Assembly: GCF_000758325.1 (NCBI RefSeq)
Contig: NZ_CP009459.1
Location: 620,001 to 684,000 of the forward strand
Source of the DNA: Cedecea neteri
Lineage (GTDB): Bacteria > Pseudomonadota > Gammaproteobacteria > Enterobacterales > Enterobacteriaceae
Direction of reading: 5' to 3'
Length of the DNA: 64,000 bases
Positions 34,705-45,154 of this stretch are shown here, piece by piece; the stretch's first letter is position 1; every line of letters starts with the position of its first letter. Under the pieces are notes generated by a model, which saw only the letters and a list, made by a program, of their open reading frames with translations, was not told the origin of the DNA and did no database searches. Made by a program: the position numbers and the translations under genes.

Positions 34705-36645
34705 TTAAACCGAATATCTTTGTGAATATTTTTTCACATTACTGTCAAGCGGCTGAGATGCGGCGATAAAATCGCCCTGCGCCCCCGCAACCCCGTTATC
34801 AATCAGCGTCTGCCACTCGCCGCGGGTCCTCACTCCTGTGGCAAAAACATGGATTCGCGTCCCGTTACAGGCTTCAACCAGGCTCTTCACAAAAAGCTGG
34901 TTTTCGGTACGCTTGCCGATGTTTCTGACCAGACCCGGATGCAGCTTAATTAACTCCACATCCAGCTCTTTTATATAAGTTGTGCTGACGACCGTTAATC
35001 CCGCCTGGATAATCACAACCCTTGCCCCTAACGCAGTGATTAACCTTACAACATGTTGTAATCGGCTGATGTGTTGACAGACATCTGCCTCAGCAAGTTC
35101 AAAAATAATCCGTGCTCGCTTCGATTTTTCGCACTGCATCAGTGAATCACGCAGCCAACGCTGGAAAGGGGCGCGGATCAGCGAGTCGACGGTGATTTGA
35201 ATGGCAAGGGTTTCTTCCGGCCAGAAGTTTAGCAGCGGCAACAGCCGGGACACTATCTGCCGGTCATATTGTTCAGATAAACCAAACTGCCTGACCATCG
35301 GCATATATTCTGCCGACAAAACCTCTTGCTCGCCGTCGAAGATTCGGCACATGATTTCACGGTGGTGAACCACCCCATGCTTATCAACCGCTGGTTTCTG
35401 ATAAAAGCGCGGGCCGCCCTGTTTGAGTACCTGCTCAAGCAAAGTGCGCCATTTCACGTTGCCCCTGCCCTGTTCCGGGAGCTTGTCGTCGTAGACGGAC
35501 CAGCTGTTGGCCCCCTGGAAAGCGGCATTGCGGGTCGCGATTTCCGCGTGCTCCATGACCTGCTCTTTTGTTTGCCCGCTGCGCCACGCGCAAATGCCGA
35601 TGTGCAGCATATCGCTGCGATCAACCATGCGAGTTGACGGGAGCGCATCTACGGAATTCAGCAGTTGGCTGGCAATACCATCCGCTTCTTTCAGCGTGCG
35701 GTGCGGCAGCAATACTGCGAAATCACTGCGGAAATAGCGAGCTAATAAAGCGCCAGGATAGCGCATTACAAAGGTAGAAAGCAGGTTAACCAAAGTGAAT
35801 AAGTATTCTTCAACCGGGCCATTGCCCCAGGTCTCTTTTAATAGCTCAAAATCAGGCAGGCGAATCATCATCACCACGCCGTGAGCGCCGACCTGCTCCT
35901 GACCTTCCAGCAGCGTGGCCAGTTGGTTATCAAAGAACAAACGGTTATTGAGGCCGGTTTTAATGTCCTGGGCGGCAAATGCCCGGATCAAGGTATCCAC
36001 GCGGCTTCGCTGCTCGCTGGCGCTTTGCAGATCGGAAAGTAGGGTATCCATCGCGCTACTCACCAGCGGCGGCCATTCATGCACCGAACCACGGACTTCT
36101 GCCCCTCGTTCCCCACTAATGATTTTTCCGGCTCTGATTTCCAGCAGCTCTTGCCCGGAAAGCTGGCGTCTTAGCCAGCGCCCGGCCAGGAAGAGTATCA
36201 CCAGCATAAAAGCGACCGCTGCAGTCAACGGCGTCGTGGTAAACATGGCGTGATAGTAGACAGCGATCGGATCGAGATAAGTCAGCCGCAGCGTCATACC
36301 AGGGTGCTTCATCAACGCGACGTTAATAGTGCGGTATGTATATTGCGTCCCTACAGGACGATAGCCTTCGGGTAAAACATGCTGGAAGAGGTAGGTTTTA
36401 TCCGCCATCAGGCGAATTTCGGTGATGTCCACCGGTATCATCAGCTCGCTAAAGTGATCCACAAGATCCTGAGGCGAGCGTGAGACAAGCTGGTTATCAA
36501 TGATGGTGACAACAGCCATAATGCGCTGCTGAGTTTTATCGTGAACAGAGTTATAGAAACTTAGCAGGCACCCAACGAGCGTAACGAAAATCGCAAGCCC
36601 GGTTAAGAGGGTAATAAAGGCTGAAAGTTTCGTCGTTAATCGCAT
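34705..36645 (-). CDS. csrD: RNase E specificity factor CsrD
   Basis: CsrD (646 residues, same as E. coli) targets the small RNAs CsrB and CsrC for RNase E decay, so it tunes the CsrA system. Two N-terminal transmembrane helices (about 10-30 and 135-155) bracket a periplasmic loop. HAMP-like and coiled regions, then GGDEF-like (about 220-375) and EAL-like (about 400-640) domains follow. Both are degenerate: GGDEF reads FRSDF and EAL reads EIM, so neither synthesis nor breakdown of cyclic di-GMP is expected. Confidence 0.96.
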   Translation of the reverse strand: MRLTTKLSAFITLLTGLAIFVTLVGCLLSFYNSVHDKTQQRIMAVVTIIDNQLVSRSPQDLVDHFSELMIPVDITEIRLMADKTYLFQHVLPEGYRPVGTQYTYRTINVALMKHPGMTLRLTYLDPIAVYYHAMFTTTPLTAAVAFMLVILFLAGRWLRRQLSGQELLEIRAGKIISGERGAEVRGSVHEWPPLVSSAMDTLLSDLQSASEQRSRVDTLIRAFAAQDIKTGLNNRLFFDNQLATLLEGQEQVGAHGVVMMIRLPDFELLKETWGNGPVEEYLFTLVNLLSTFVMRYPGALLARYFRSDFAVLLPHRTLKEADGIASQLLNSVDALPSTRMVDRSDMLHIGICAWRSGQTKEQVMEHAEIATRNAAFQGANSWSVYDDKLPEQGRGNVKWRTLLEQVLKQGGPRFYQKPAVDKHGVVHHREIMCRIFDGEQEVLSAEYMPMVRQFGLSEQYDRQIVSRLLPLLNFWPEETLAIQITVDSLIRAPFQRWLRDSLMQCEKSKRARIIFELAEADVCQHISRLQHVVRLITALGARVVIIQAGLTVVSTTYIKELDVELIKLHPGLVRNIGKRTENQLFVKSLVEACNGTRIHVFATGVRTRGEWQTLIDNGVAGAQGDFIAASQPLDSNVKKYSQRYSV

Positions 36646-36852
36646 CCCTGTGCTAACTCCGGTTAGTGAAAATTAACCACACTCATCATGGGCCCCAAAC
36701 GAGGAAGCATTAAATAGCAAAGGTCGAGCCCAGGCAAACGAAACCCCTCGGGAATTTCTGAGCATTTATTGCGTCAGGTCGGCTCTTCACATCAGTATCG
36801 GAGTATAGTCTGCTAAGATTTTTTTCCCATTGCTACCGACCGAGGAACGCCC

Positions 36853-37827
36853 ATGCAGGCATTAATCCTGGAACAGTCCGAAGGCCAAACCCTGGCCGCG
36901 GTAAAAACGATCGACCACGACGCGCTGCCAGAAGGCAACGTCACCGTGGAGATTAATTACTCCAGCCTGAATTACAAAGATGCGCTGGCCATCACCGGTA
37001 AAGGCAAAATCATCCGTAATTTCCCGATGGTACCGGGCATCGATTTTGCGGGCAAAGTGCTCACCAGCGAAGACGCTCGCTTTCAGCCTGGCCAGGCAGT
37101 GCTGCTCACCGGCTGGGGCGTTGGAGAAAACCATTGGGGCGGCCTGGCGGAAGCCGCGCGGGTGAAAGGTGACTGGCTGGTTGCTATGCCCGAAGGTTTA
37201 GACGCACGCAAGGCGATGATTATCGGCACGGCTGGCTTTACCGCGATGCTCTGCGTGATGGCGCTTGAAGACGCAGGCGTGACGCCAGAAAGCGGCGAAA
37301 TCGTCGTCACTGGCGCAAGCGGCGGCGTGGGTAGCACAGCTATTTCGCTGCTACACAAACTGGGCTATAAAGTGGCCGCCGTATCCGGCCGTGAAAGTAC
37401 GCATGATTACCTGCGCAGCCTCGGTGCCGACCGCATTCTTGGCCGCGATGAGTTCGCTGAAACCCGTCCGCTTGAAAAACAGCTCTGGGCCGGCGCCATT
37501 GATACCGTCGGCGATAAAGTGCTGGCGAAAGTTCTGGCGCAGATGAACTACGGCGGCTGCGTGGCGGCCTGTGGCTTAGCCGGTGGCTTCGCGCTGCCAA
37601 CCACCGTAATGCCGTTTATTCTGCGTAATGTTCGCCTGCAGGGTGTGGATTCCGTTATGACGCCGCCGGAGCGCCGCACGGCCGCCTGGGCACGTCTGGT
37701 GAAAGATTTGCCGGATGCCTTCTACCAGCAAGCAACGACCGAAATCGGCCTGTCAGAAGCGGCGAAGTACGCCAGCGACATCATTAATAATGCCGCTCAG
37801 GGCAGAACCCTGGTAAAAGTGCGTTAA
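36853..37827 (+). CDS. acuI: NADPH-dependent acrylyl-CoA reductase AcuI
   Basis: AcuI (YhdH, 324 residues) reduces toxic acryloyl-CoA to propionyl-CoA. It is a zinc-independent medium-chain dehydrogenase. The GroES-like domain spans about 1-125, and the NADPH-binding VTGASGGVGSTA is near residue 151. The start ATG at 36853 follows CGAGGAAC. It stands alone between csrD (divergent) and msrPQ, with its own terminator. Confidence 0.96.
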   Translation: MQALILEQSEGQTLAAVKTIDHDALPEGNVTVEINYSSLNYKDALAITGKGKIIRNFPMVPGIDFAGKVLTSEDARFQPGQAVLLTGWGVGENHWGGLAEAARVKGDWLVAMPEGLDARKAMIIGTAGFTAMLCVMALEDAGVTPESGEIVVTGASGGVGSTAISLLHKLGYKVAAVSGRESTHDYLRSLGADRILGRDEFAETRPLEKQLWAGAIDTVGDKVLAKVLAQMNYGGCVAACGLAGGFALPTTVMPFILRNVRLQGVDSVMTPPERRTAAWARLVKDLPDAFYQQATTEIGLSEAAKYASDIINNAAQGRTLVKVR

Positions 37828-37835
37828 ACCTCCCA

Positions 37836-37877
37836 GAGGAGCGACGCCCTGTCGCTCCTCAAATTTCAATTTTTCGT
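37836..37877 (+). terminator. Rho-independent terminator of acuI
   Basis: GAGGAGCGAC (37836-37845) pairs with GTCGCTCCTC (37851-37860); T-rich sequence follows (AAATTTCAATTTTT). Confidence 0.75.
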
Positions 37878-37939
37878 GACATATTCGCCGGAACGCTTTC
37901 TCTCGGTCATGCTTAGGCTATCGCTACGAGGAGAACGTC

Positions 37940-38944
37940 ATGAAAAAGGTCACCCGGCTCACCGAAGCCGACGTTACGCCAGAATCTGTGTTTATGATGA
38001 AGCGTCGCCAGGTACTGAAAGCGCTGGGCATCAGCGCGGCCGCACTGTCACTCCCTCAGACAGCCAACGCCGATATTCTGTCCTGGTTCAAAGGTAACGA
38101 TCGCCCACCGGCACCTGCCGGCAAACCGCTGACGTTCACTAAGCCAGAAGAGTACCAGGCCAAACTGGCCCTGACCCCGGAAGACAAAGTCACGGGCTAC
38201 AACAACTTCTATGAATTTGGCCTGGATAAGGCCGATCCTGCCGCTAACGCCGGCGGGCTAAAAACCGATCCCTGGCAGATTAAAATCAGCGGCGAAGTGG
38301 CTAAGCCCATGACGCTCGATCACGATGACCTTTATAAGCGCTTCCCGCTGGAAGAACGCATTTACCGCATGCGCTGCGTCGAGGCATGGTCGATGGCCGT
38401 ACCGTGGATTGGCTTCCCGCTTCACAAGCTGCTCGCCCTGGTTGAACCCACCAGCAACGCAAAATACGTTGCCTTTGAAACGCTTTATGACCCGGAGCAA
38501 ATGCCGGGCCAGAAGGACCGGTTCATCGGTGGCGGGTTGCAATACCCTTATGTAGAAGGATTGCGGCTGGATGAGGCGATGCATCCGCTCACGCTGTTAA
38601 CCGTGGGCGTTTATGGTAAAGCTTTACCCCCGCAAAATGGCGCGCCGATTCGCCTCACGGTGCCGTGGAAATATGGCTTTAAAGGCATTAAATCTATCGT
38701 CAGCATAAAACTGGTGCGCGAACTGCCGCCTACGACATGGAACCTTGCCGCGCCTAATGAATATGGTTTCTACGCCAACGTAAACCCGCACGTTGATCAT
38801 CCTCGCTGGTCACAGGCTTCAGAGCGCTTTATTGGCTCGGGCGGCGTGCTGGATGTTAAGCGTCAGCCTACTTTGCTGTTCAACGGCTACGCAGATCAGG
38901 TTGCCTCGCTGTATCGCGGCCTGAATTTGAAGGAGAACTTCTGA
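37940..38944 (+). CDS. msrP: Protein-methionine-sulfoxide reductase catalytic subunit MsrP
   Basis: MsrP (YedY, 334 residues) is a periplasmic molybdopterin enzyme repairing oxidised methionines. A Tat signal with twin arginines at 22-23 ([10 protein letters not shown]) ends near residue 44. The molybdenum ligand is C146 (MRCVEAWSM). AGGAG precedes the ATG at 37940. The heme partner msrQ begins directly after the stop codon. In E. coli the pair lies elsewhere beside hprRS; this location, next to aroQ, is usual in several other enterobacteria as I recall. Confidence 0.97.
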   Translation: MKKVTRLTEADVTPESVFMMKRRQVLKALGISAAALSLPQTANADILSWFKGNDRPPAPAGKPLTFTKPEEYQAKLALTPEDKVTGYNNFYEFGLDKADPAANAGGLKTDPWQIKISGEVAKPMTLDHDDLYKRFPLEERIYRMRCVEAWSMAVPWIGFPLHKLLALVEPTSNAKYVAFETLYDPEQMPGQKDRFIGGGLQYPYVEGLRLDEAMHPLTLLTVGVYGKALPPQNGAPIRLTVPWKYGFKGIKSIVSIKLVRELPPTTWNLAAPNEYGFYANVNPHVDHPRWSQASERFIGSGGVLDVKRQPTLLFNGYADQVASLYRGLNLKENF

Positions 38945-39544
38945 GTGCGCCTGACGGTAAAACAGATTACCTGGCTGAAAGTGGGGCTTCATCTGGCCGC
39001 TTTTCTGCCCTTTGTCTGGCTGTTCTATGCGGCAAGCCAGGGACTTTTCAGCGCCGATCCGGCAAAAGATATTCAGCATTTTACCGGCAGAATGGCGCTC
39101 AAACTGCTGCTGGCGACGTTACTTGTCACGCCACTCGCGCGTTACGCTAAACAGCCGCTCTTGATTCGTACCCGCCGCCTGTTGGGCGTGTGGTGCTTCG
39201 TCTGGGCAACGCTGCACCTCACCAGCTATTCCCTGCTGGAGCTGGGGATCAGCAATCTTGGCCTGCTTGGACAGGAACTGGTGTCCCGCCCTTATCTGAC
39301 GCTGGGTATCATTTGCTGGATTATCCTGCTGGCCCTGGCCGTGACGTCGACCCAGCGAGCCCAGCGTTTTTTGGGTGCCCGCTGGCAGAAATTGCATAAC
39401 TTCGTCTATCTGGTCGCGATCCTCGCGCCGATTCATTTCCTCTGGTCGGTTAAGATTTTGACCCCTCAACCCTTGCTTTATGCTCTGGGCGCTATCATTC
39501 TTCTTGCACTTCGCTACAAGAAGTTTCGCCAGTGGTGGCGCTAA
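38945..39544 (+). CDS. msrQ: Heme-binding membrane subunit MsrQ
   Basis: MsrQ (YedZ, 199 residues) is a b-type heme membrane protein passing electrons from the respiratory chain or flavin reductase to MsrP. Five to six hydrophobic helices and conserved histidines ([25 protein letters not shown]) are visible. It starts with GTG at 38945, immediately after the msrP stop, indicating coupled translation. Confidence 0.96.
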   Translation: MRLTVKQITWLKVGLHLAAFLPFVWLFYAASQGLFSADPAKDIQHFTGRMALKLLLATLLVTPLARYAKQPLLIRTRRLLGVWCFVWATLHLTSYSLLELGISNLGLLGQELVSRPYLTLGIICWIILLALAVTSTQRAQRFLGARWQKLHNFVYLVAILAPIHFLWSVKILTPQPLLYALGAIILLALRYKKFRQWWR

Positions 39545-39660
39545 CCGCAAAGCGTGTGCTTCTCCGCAGAATAAACATCAATCGGTATCCTTAACTGGAT
39601 ATCAGTTGATCATCTTCCCTGATAAGACCAGTATTTAGCTGCCAAATGCTACGAAATCGT

Positions 39661-39666
39661 TATAAT
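39661..39666 (+). promoter_or_regulatory. Probable -10 element of the aroQ-accBC operon
   Basis: TATAAT at 39661-39666 is the best hexamer in the 231-base gap before aroQ. The candidate -35 (CTGCCA, 39639-39644, 16-base spacing) is moderate. It leaves a leader of about 100 bases. Confidence 0.45.
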
Positions 39667-39775
39667 GTGCGACTTCGGTTTTTTCTGACGACCATTTTCG
39701 GCTCGAAAAGGTGACAACCGGAAAACTTAGGTATATTTTGTAAATTGCCTACTAATCGCAGGAGATGGCAGCACG

Positions 39776-40228
39776 ATGTCGGGTGAATTTCACATTTTGC
39801 TTTTGAATGGCCCTAATCTGAACATGCTGGGCACACGGGAGCCGGAGAAGTACGGCCACCAGACGTTAGCAGAAATTGTTAACACGCTTGAGGCTGAGGC
39901 AACAAGCCTTGGCGTGACGCTCAGTCACCTGCAATCTAACGCCGAATATGCGTTGATTGACCGAATTCATCAGGCCAAAGACACTGTGGACTTTATCCTG
40001 ATTAATCCGGCCGCGTTCACGCATACCAGCGTTGCGCTGCGCGATGCGTTACTGGCGGTGGATATCCCGTTTATCGAGATTCACCTCAGCAATGTGCACG
40101 CGCGTGAACCGTTCCGCCATCATTCCTATCTATCAGATAAGGCCATCGGCGTGATCTGCGGATTAGGCGCTGACGGCTATTCATATGCTTTACAGACGGC
40201 GGTAAAACGCCTGTCAAAATCCATCTAA
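39776..40228 (+). CDS. aroQ: Type II 3-dehydroquinate dehydratase
   Basis: AroQ (150 residues) dehydrates 3-dehydroquinate in the shikimate pathway. Signature [12 protein letters not shown] (about residues 11-22), the catalytic Tyr in EKYGHQ and the catalytic His in [11 protein letters not shown] (about 103) are present. E. coli K-12 uses type I AroD and lacks aroQ, so this gene is a further difference. It precedes accB by 22 bases and is probably in its operon. Confidence 0.95.
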   Translation: MSGEFHILLLNGPNLNMLGTREPEKYGHQTLAEIVNTLEAEATSLGVTLSHLQSNAEYALIDRIHQAKDTVDFILINPAAFTHTSVALRDALLAVDIPFIEIHLSNVHAREPFRHHSYLSDKAIGVICGLGADGYSYALQTAVKRLSKSI

Positions 40229-40250
40229 ACAAAGAGTACGGAACCCACTC

Positions 40251-40730
40251 ATGGATATTCGTAAGATTAAAAAACTGATCGAGCTGGTTGAAGAATCAGG
40301 CATCGCTGAACTGGAAATTTCTGAAGGCGAAGAGTCTGTACGCATCAGCCGCTCCCCGGCAAACGCTGGTTTCCCAATGATGCAACAGGCTTACGCTGCG
40401 CCAATGTACCAACCGCAGCCACAGCCAGGTCTGGCTCAGGCCGTTGCACCAGCAGCAACCCCAGCAATGGAAGCCCCTGCATCTGCTGAAGTCAGTGGTC
40501 ACATCGTACGTTCCCCAATGGTCGGTACCTTCTACCGTACCCCTAGCCCGGACGCCAAAGCGTTTGTGGAAGTGGGCCAGAAAGTTAACGTGGGCGACAC
40601 CCTGTGCATCGTTGAAGCAATGAAAATGATGAACCAGATCGAATCAGATAAAGCCGGTGTGGTGAAAGCAATTCTGATTGAGAATGGTCAGCCGGTAGAA
40701 TTTGACGAGCCGCTGGTCGTCATCGAGTAA
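40251..40730 (+). CDS. accB: Acetyl-CoA carboxylase biotin carboxyl carrier protein
   Basis: AccB (159 residues) carries the biotin of acetyl-CoA carboxylase. The N-terminal dimer region, a flexible Pro/Ala/Gln linker (about 48-80) and the biotinyl domain (about 83-159) are clear. The biotinylated lysine is K125 in EAMKMM. In E. coli AccB also represses its own operon. accC follows after 10 bases. Confidence 0.98.
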   Translation: MDIRKIKKLIELVEESGIAELEISEGEESVRISRSPANAGFPMMQQAYAAPMYQPQPQPGLAQAVAPAATPAMEAPASAEVSGHIVRSPMVGTFYRTPSPDAKAFVEVGQKVNVGDTLCIVEAMKMMNQIESDKAGVVKAILIENGQPVEFDEPLVVIE

Positions 40731-40740
40731 CGAGGCGAAC

Positions 40741-42087
40741 ATGCTGGATAAAATTGTCATCGCCAACCGCGGCGAGATTGCACTGCGTATTCTTCGTGCC
40801 TGTAAAGAACTGGGCATCAAGACTGTCGCCGTGCACTCAAGCGCGGACCGCGATCTGAAACACGTATTACTGGCGGATGAGACGGTCTGTATCGGCCCGG
40901 CTCCTTCCGTAAAAAGCTACCTGAACATCCCGGCAATCATCTCTGCGGCGGAAATTACCGGCGCGGTCGCGATTCACCCGGGTTACGGCTTCCTGTCTGA
41001 AAACGCCAACTTTGCCGAGCAGGTTGAGCGCTCCGGCTTTATCTTCATCGGCCCGAAAGCTGAAACTATCCGCCTGATGGGCGACAAAGTTTCCGCGATC
41101 ACCGCGATGAAGAAAGCAGGCGTACCGACGGTACCAGGTTCTGACGGCCCACTGGACGGCGACATGGATAAAAACCGTGCCCATGCAAAACGCATCGGCT
41201 ACCCGGTTATTATCAAAGCTTCCGGCGGCGGCGGCGGTCGTGGTATGCGCGTAGTGCGCAGCGACGCGGAGCTCGAGCAATCCATCAACATGACCCGTGC
41301 GGAAGCCAAAGCGGCTTTCAACAACGACATGGTTTACATGGAGAAATACCTCGAGAACCCACGCCATATCGAGATTCAGGTTCTGGCCGACGGCCAGGGG
41401 CACGCTATCTATCTGGCTGAACGTGACTGCTCCATGCAGCGCCGCCACCAGAAAGTCGTTGAAGAAGCACCAGCCCCGGGCATCACGCCTGAGCTACGTA
41501 AATTCATCGGCGACCGCTGCGCCAAAGCCTGCATCGACATTAACTATCGCGGCGCAGGTACCTTTGAGTTCCTGTTCGAAAACGGCGAGTTCTATTTCAT
41601 CGAAATGAACACCCGTATTCAGGTAGAACACCCGGTTACCGAAATGATTACCGGCGTTGACCTGATCAAAGAGCAGCTGCGTATTGCGGCCGGTCAGCCG
41701 CTGTCCATCAAACAGGAAGACGTTCACGTTACCGGCCACGCGGTGGAATGCCGTATCAACGCCGAAGACCCGAACACCTTCCTGCCAAGCCCGGGCAAAA
41801 TCACGCGCTTCCACGCGCCTGGTGGTTTTGGCGTGCGTTGGGAATCGCATATCTACGCCGGTTACACTGTACCGCCGTACTACGATTCAATGATTGGGAA
41901 GCTCATCTGCTACGGCGAAACGCGTGAAGTGGCTATTGCCCGCATGAAAAACGCACTGGCAGAACTGATTATCGATGGCATCAAAACCAATATCGATCTG
42001 CAGACCAAAATCATGAACGACGAAAACTTCCAGCACGGTGGAACAAACATCCACTACCTGGAGAAGAAACTCGGTCTTCAGCACTAA
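40741..42087 (+). CDS. accC: Biotin carboxylase
   Basis: AccC (448 residues) carboxylates the biotin on AccB using ATP and bicarbonate. The ATG at 40741 ([14 protein letters not shown]) is the family start; an upstream start inside accB is rejected. The ATP-grasp glycine loop GGGGRGMR (about 162-169), catalytic [12 protein letters not shown] (about 285-297) and C-terminal domain are intact. A strong terminator follows. Confidence 0.98.
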   Translation: MLDKIVIANRGEIALRILRACKELGIKTVAVHSSADRDLKHVLLADETVCIGPAPSVKSYLNIPAIISAAEITGAVAIHPGYGFLSENANFAEQVERSGFIFIGPKAETIRLMGDKVSAITAMKKAGVPTVPGSDGPLDGDMDKNRAHAKRIGYPVIIKASGGGGGRGMRVVRSDAELEQSINMTRAEAKAAFNNDMVYMEKYLENPRHIEIQVLADGQGHAIYLAERDCSMQRRHQKVVEEAPAPGITPELRKFIGDRCAKACIDINYRGAGTFEFLFENGEFYFIEMNTRIQVEHPVTEMITGVDLIKEQLRIAAGQPLSIKQEDVHVTGHAVECRINAEDPNTFLPSPGKITRFHAPGGFGVRWESHIYAGYTVPPYYDSMIGKLICYGETREVAIARMKNALAELIIDGIKTNIDLQTKIMNDENFQHGGTNIHYLEKKLGLQH

Positions 42088-42107
42088 GTTTCCGTTGAAC
42101 ATGTCGA

Positions 42108-42140
42108 CAAAAGGCCGGATTTCCGGCCTTTTTCTTTTTT
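42108..42140 (+). terminator. Rho-independent terminator of accBC
   Basis: AAAAGGCCGG (42109-42118) pairs with CCGGCCTTTT (42123-42132) around a 4-base loop, followed by a long T-rich tract. Confidence 0.92.
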
Positions 42141-42200
42141 TATCCTCCAACAGGATGGATGCGTTACAATCCCCGCTTTCTGCAAACTCAAGGGACAAAA

Positions 42201-42443
42201 ATGGACAACCGTTTTGTTCAGGCCCATAAAGAAGCGCGCTGGGCGCTCTGGCTGACCTTGCTCTATCTTGCCGCATGGTTAGTAGCTGCTTACTTACCTG
42301 ACAATACACAGGGGATCACCGGATTACCGCACTGGTTCGAGATGGCCTGTCTGCTGGTGCCGCTGCTGTTTATCCTGCTTTGCTGGCTGATGGTGAAATA
42401 CTTATTCCGCGACATTCCTCTGGGGGATGACCATGCAAAATGA
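42201..42443 (+). CDS. yhdT: DUF997 membrane protein YhdT
   Basis: An 80-residue protein matching YhdT, with two transmembrane helices (about 15-33 and 47-68). The ATG at 42201 follows AAGGGAC; 14 upstream in-frame codons are not needed. Function unknown, but it always neighbours panF, and the panF start overlaps its end by 11 bases. Confidence 0.93.
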   Translation: MDNRFVQAHKEARWALWLTLLYLAAWLVAAYLPDNTQGITGLPHWFEMACLLVPLLFILLCWLMVKYLFRDIPLGDDHAK

Positions 42444-43887
42444 AGTGATTGCCGTGCTGGTTATCTACCTGATTGCGGTCTTTGGCCTTTCCGTTTATGC
42501 CATGCGCCAGCGCACTTCCGGCACCTTTCTGAGTGAATATTTCCTCGGCAGTCGTTCGATGGGCGGCTTTGTGCTGGCCATGACGCTCACCACCACCTAC
42601 ATCAGTGCCAGTTCGTTTATCGGCGGACCGGGTGCCGCCTATAAGTTCGGCCTGGGCTGGGTGCTGCTGGCCATGATTCAGATCCCGACGATCTGGCTTT
42701 CTCTGGGGATCCTCGGGAAGAAATTCGCTATCCTGGCGCGCCGCTATAACGCCATCACGCTGAATGACATGCTCCAGGCTCGCTACCAGAATCGGGCCGT
42801 CGTCTGGATTGCCAGTATCAGCCTGTTGGTCGCGTTTGTTGGCGCGATTGCCGTTCAGTTCATCGGTGGCGCGCGGCTGCTGGAAACCGCCGCAGGTATA
42901 AAGTATGAAACTGGCCTGCTGATTTTCGGGATTACTATCGCGCTCTATACATCCTTCGGCGGCTTCCGTGCCAGCGTGCTCAATGACACCATGCAGGGCA
43001 TGGTGATGCTGATAGGCACCATCGTGCTGCTGGTCGGCGTGGTTCATGCCGCAGGCGGGCTGGGCAGCGCGGTACAAACACTAGAACATATCGATCCGAA
43101 ACTCGTCAGCCCCCAGGGCGCGGGGGACATTCTGACGCCAACGTTTATGGCTTCCTTCTGGGTACTGGTCTGTTTTGGCGTGATCGGCCTGCCCCACACG
43201 GCAGTACGCTGCATCTCTTATAAAGACAGCAAAGCCGTCCACCGCGGCATCATCATCGGCACTATTGTGGTCGCAATACTGATGCTGGGTATGCACCTTG
43301 CTGGCGCGCTGGGCAGAGCGGTACTCCCGGGCCTGACGGTACCGGATCTGGTTATCCCTACGCTGATGATGAAGGTTCTGCCGCCCTGGGCCGCAGGGTT
43401 ATTCCTGGCCGCGCCAATGGCCGCCATTATGTCCAACGTGAACGCCCACTTGCTGCAGGCATCCGCGACGATCGTGAAAGACCTGTGGCTTAGCGCAAGT
43501 CCGGCTAAAATTCATCAGGAGCGCCGCCTGAAGCGCATTTCCACCACCACTACGCTGGTGTTGGGCATTCTGATGATGCTGGCCGCCTGGCGACCGCCGG
43601 AGATGATTATCTGGCTTAATCTGCTGGCCTTCGGGGGCCTGGAGGCCGTTTTTCTGTGGCCTCTGGTGCTGGGTCTCTATTGGGAGAAAGCAAACGCGGC
43701 TGGCGCGCTGAGCGGCATGATTGTCGGCGGCGGACTTTACGCGGTGCTCGCCAGTTTCGGCCTGCAGCTCCTGGGCTTCCACCCGATTGTGCCTTCACTC
43801 CTGTTCAGCTTGCTGGCGTTCCTGATCGGTAACCGTTTTGGTCGCCCCATTCAGGAACCCCTTCTTGTTTCCACTACTGATAAATAA
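42433..43887 (+). CDS. panF: Sodium/pantothenate symporter PanF
   Basis: PanF (484 residues) imports pantothenate with sodium for coenzyme A synthesis; SSS family with about 13 transmembrane helices. The ATG at 42433 is chosen over 42427 because GGGGG at 42422-42426 gives proper spacing only to the former. Family motifs ([31 protein letters not shown]) are present. Confidence 0.96.
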   Translation: MQNEVIAVLVIYLIAVFGLSVYAMRQRTSGTFLSEYFLGSRSMGGFVLAMTLTTTYISASSFIGGPGAAYKFGLGWVLLAMIQIPTIWLSLGILGKKFAILARRYNAITLNDMLQARYQNRAVVWIASISLLVAFVGAIAVQFIGGARLLETAAGIKYETGLLIFGITIALYTSFGGFRASVLNDTMQGMVMLIGTIVLLVGVVHAAGGLGSAVQTLEHIDPKLVSPQGAGDILTPTFMASFWVLVCFGVIGLPHTAVRCISYKDSKAVHRGIIIGTIVVAILMLGMHLAGALGRAVLPGLTVPDLVIPTLMMKVLPPWAAGLFLAAPMAAIMSNVNAHLLQASATIVKDLWLSASPAKIHQERRLKRISTTTTLVLGILMMLAAWRPPEMIIWLNLLAFGGLEAVFLWPLVLGLYWEKANAAGALSGMIVGGGLYAVLASFGLQLLGFHPIVPSLLFSLLAFLIGNRFGRPIQEPLLVSTTDK

Positions 43888-43898
43888 AGAGTTTCGCC

Positions 43899-44783
43899 AT
43901 GCCATGGATCCAACTGAAAATTAACACCACCGGCGGCAACGCTGAAAGCTTAGGCGATGCGCTGATTGAAAGCGGGGCGGTTTCCGTCACCTTCCAGGAC
44001 ACCCACGACACGCCGGTCTTTGAACCGCTGCCGGGTGAAACTCGCCTTTGGGGTGATACCGACGTTATCGGCCTGTACGACGCGGAAACCGACATGGAAG
44101 AAGTTGTCGCTATCCTTGAGCACTGCCCTTTGCTCGGCCAGGGATTCCACCACAAAGTGGAACAGCTGGAAGATAAAGACTGGGAGCGCGAATGGATGGA
44201 CAACTTCCACCCAATGCGCTTCGGCAACCGCCTGTGGATCTGCCCAAGCTGGCGCGATGTGCCGGATGAAACTGCCGTGAACGTGATGCTCGACCCGGGC
44301 CTGGCGTTTGGCACCGGTACCCATCCAACCACCTCGCTGTGCCTCGAATGGCTCGACGGCCTGGACCTGGCGGGCAAAACCGTGATCGACTTCGGCTGTG
44401 GCTCCGGGATCCTGGCGATTGCCGCCCTCAAACTGGGGGCCGCAAAAGCTATCGGCATCGATATCGATCCGCAGGCGATTCAGGCGAGCCGTGATAACGC
44501 CGAGCGTAACGGTGTTTCCGACCGGCTTGAGCTTTACCTGCCGAAAGACCAGCCAGAAGTCATGAGCGCCGACGTGGTGGTCGCTAACATCCTGGCCGGC
44601 CCTTTGCGTGAGTTAGCGCCGTTAATCAGCGTGCTGCCAGTTGAGGGCGGTTTGCTTGGCCTCTCTGGCGTTCTGGCAAGCCAGGCCGAAGGCGTTTGCG
44701 AAGCTTATGCCGATAAGTTCACGCTTGACCCGGTTGCGGAAAAAGAAGAGTGGTGCCGCATCACCGGCCGCAAGCACGGCTGA
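43899..44783 (+). CDS. prmA: Ribosomal protein L11 methyltransferase
   Basis: PrmA (294 residues) trimethylates ribosomal protein L11 on several amino groups. The N-terminal L11-binding domain (about 1-60) is joined by a linker helix to a SAM-dependent methyltransferase with motif [16 protein letters not shown] (about 161-175) and NILAGPL (about 230). It follows panF by 11 bases. Confidence 0.97.
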   Translation: MPWIQLKINTTGGNAESLGDALIESGAVSVTFQDTHDTPVFEPLPGETRLWGDTDVIGLYDAETDMEEVVAILEHCPLLGQGFHHKVEQLEDKDWEREWMDNFHPMRFGNRLWICPSWRDVPDETAVNVMLDPGLAFGTGTHPTTSLCLEWLDGLDLAGKTVIDFGCGSGILAIAALKLGAAKAIGIDIDPQAIQASRDNAERNGVSDRLELYLPKDQPEVMSADVVVANILAGPLRELAPLISVLPVEGGLLGLSGVLASQAEGVCEAYADKFTLDPVAEKEEWCRITGRKHG

Positions 44784-45154
44784 TGAAAATAACGGCATAC
44801 GGACATCGCGCCGTGTGTCGTTTTGAGCCAGTTTTAGTGAGTAAGCCGCATGTAAAAATGAGAGCTTGTTCGCATAAAAAACCCAAAACTGGCCACAAAA
44901 ACAGCGGTTTATCTGGTAAAAATAGCCTGTTGGACAGCATATTTCTGCTAACTTTCAGGAAAATTTAAAACAGCATGAAATAAACGAAAAATCCTAACTT
45001 GCTGATTAGTTGAATGAATTACGTATTCTGGCCACGCTTGTTGCCGCTTCATTGATCTGTGACAGAGGATTGTTCAAAGTTTGGCCTTTCATCTCGTGCG
45101 AAAAATGCGTAATATACGCCGCCTTGCAGGCACAGTATGGTCATTTCTTAACTC
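44784..45154 (+). promoter_or_regulatory. dusB-fis control region
   Basis: A 371-base gap. The promoter (listed separately) lies about 30-70 bases before dusB. Upstream sequence is AT-rich (about 44940-45000), fitting the known Fis and CRP sites of the E. coli fis promoter, although individual sites were not resolved. No ORF or terminator was seen. Confidence 0.6.
45087..45124 (+). promoter_or_regulatory. fis: dusB-fis promoter
   Basis: TTTCAT (45087-45092) and TAATAT (45110-45115) are spaced by 17 bases and followed by the GC-rich discriminator ACGCCGCC. The sequence is almost the same as the E. coli fis promoter as I recall it, which is stringently controlled and growth-phase dependent. 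Confidence 0.85.
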
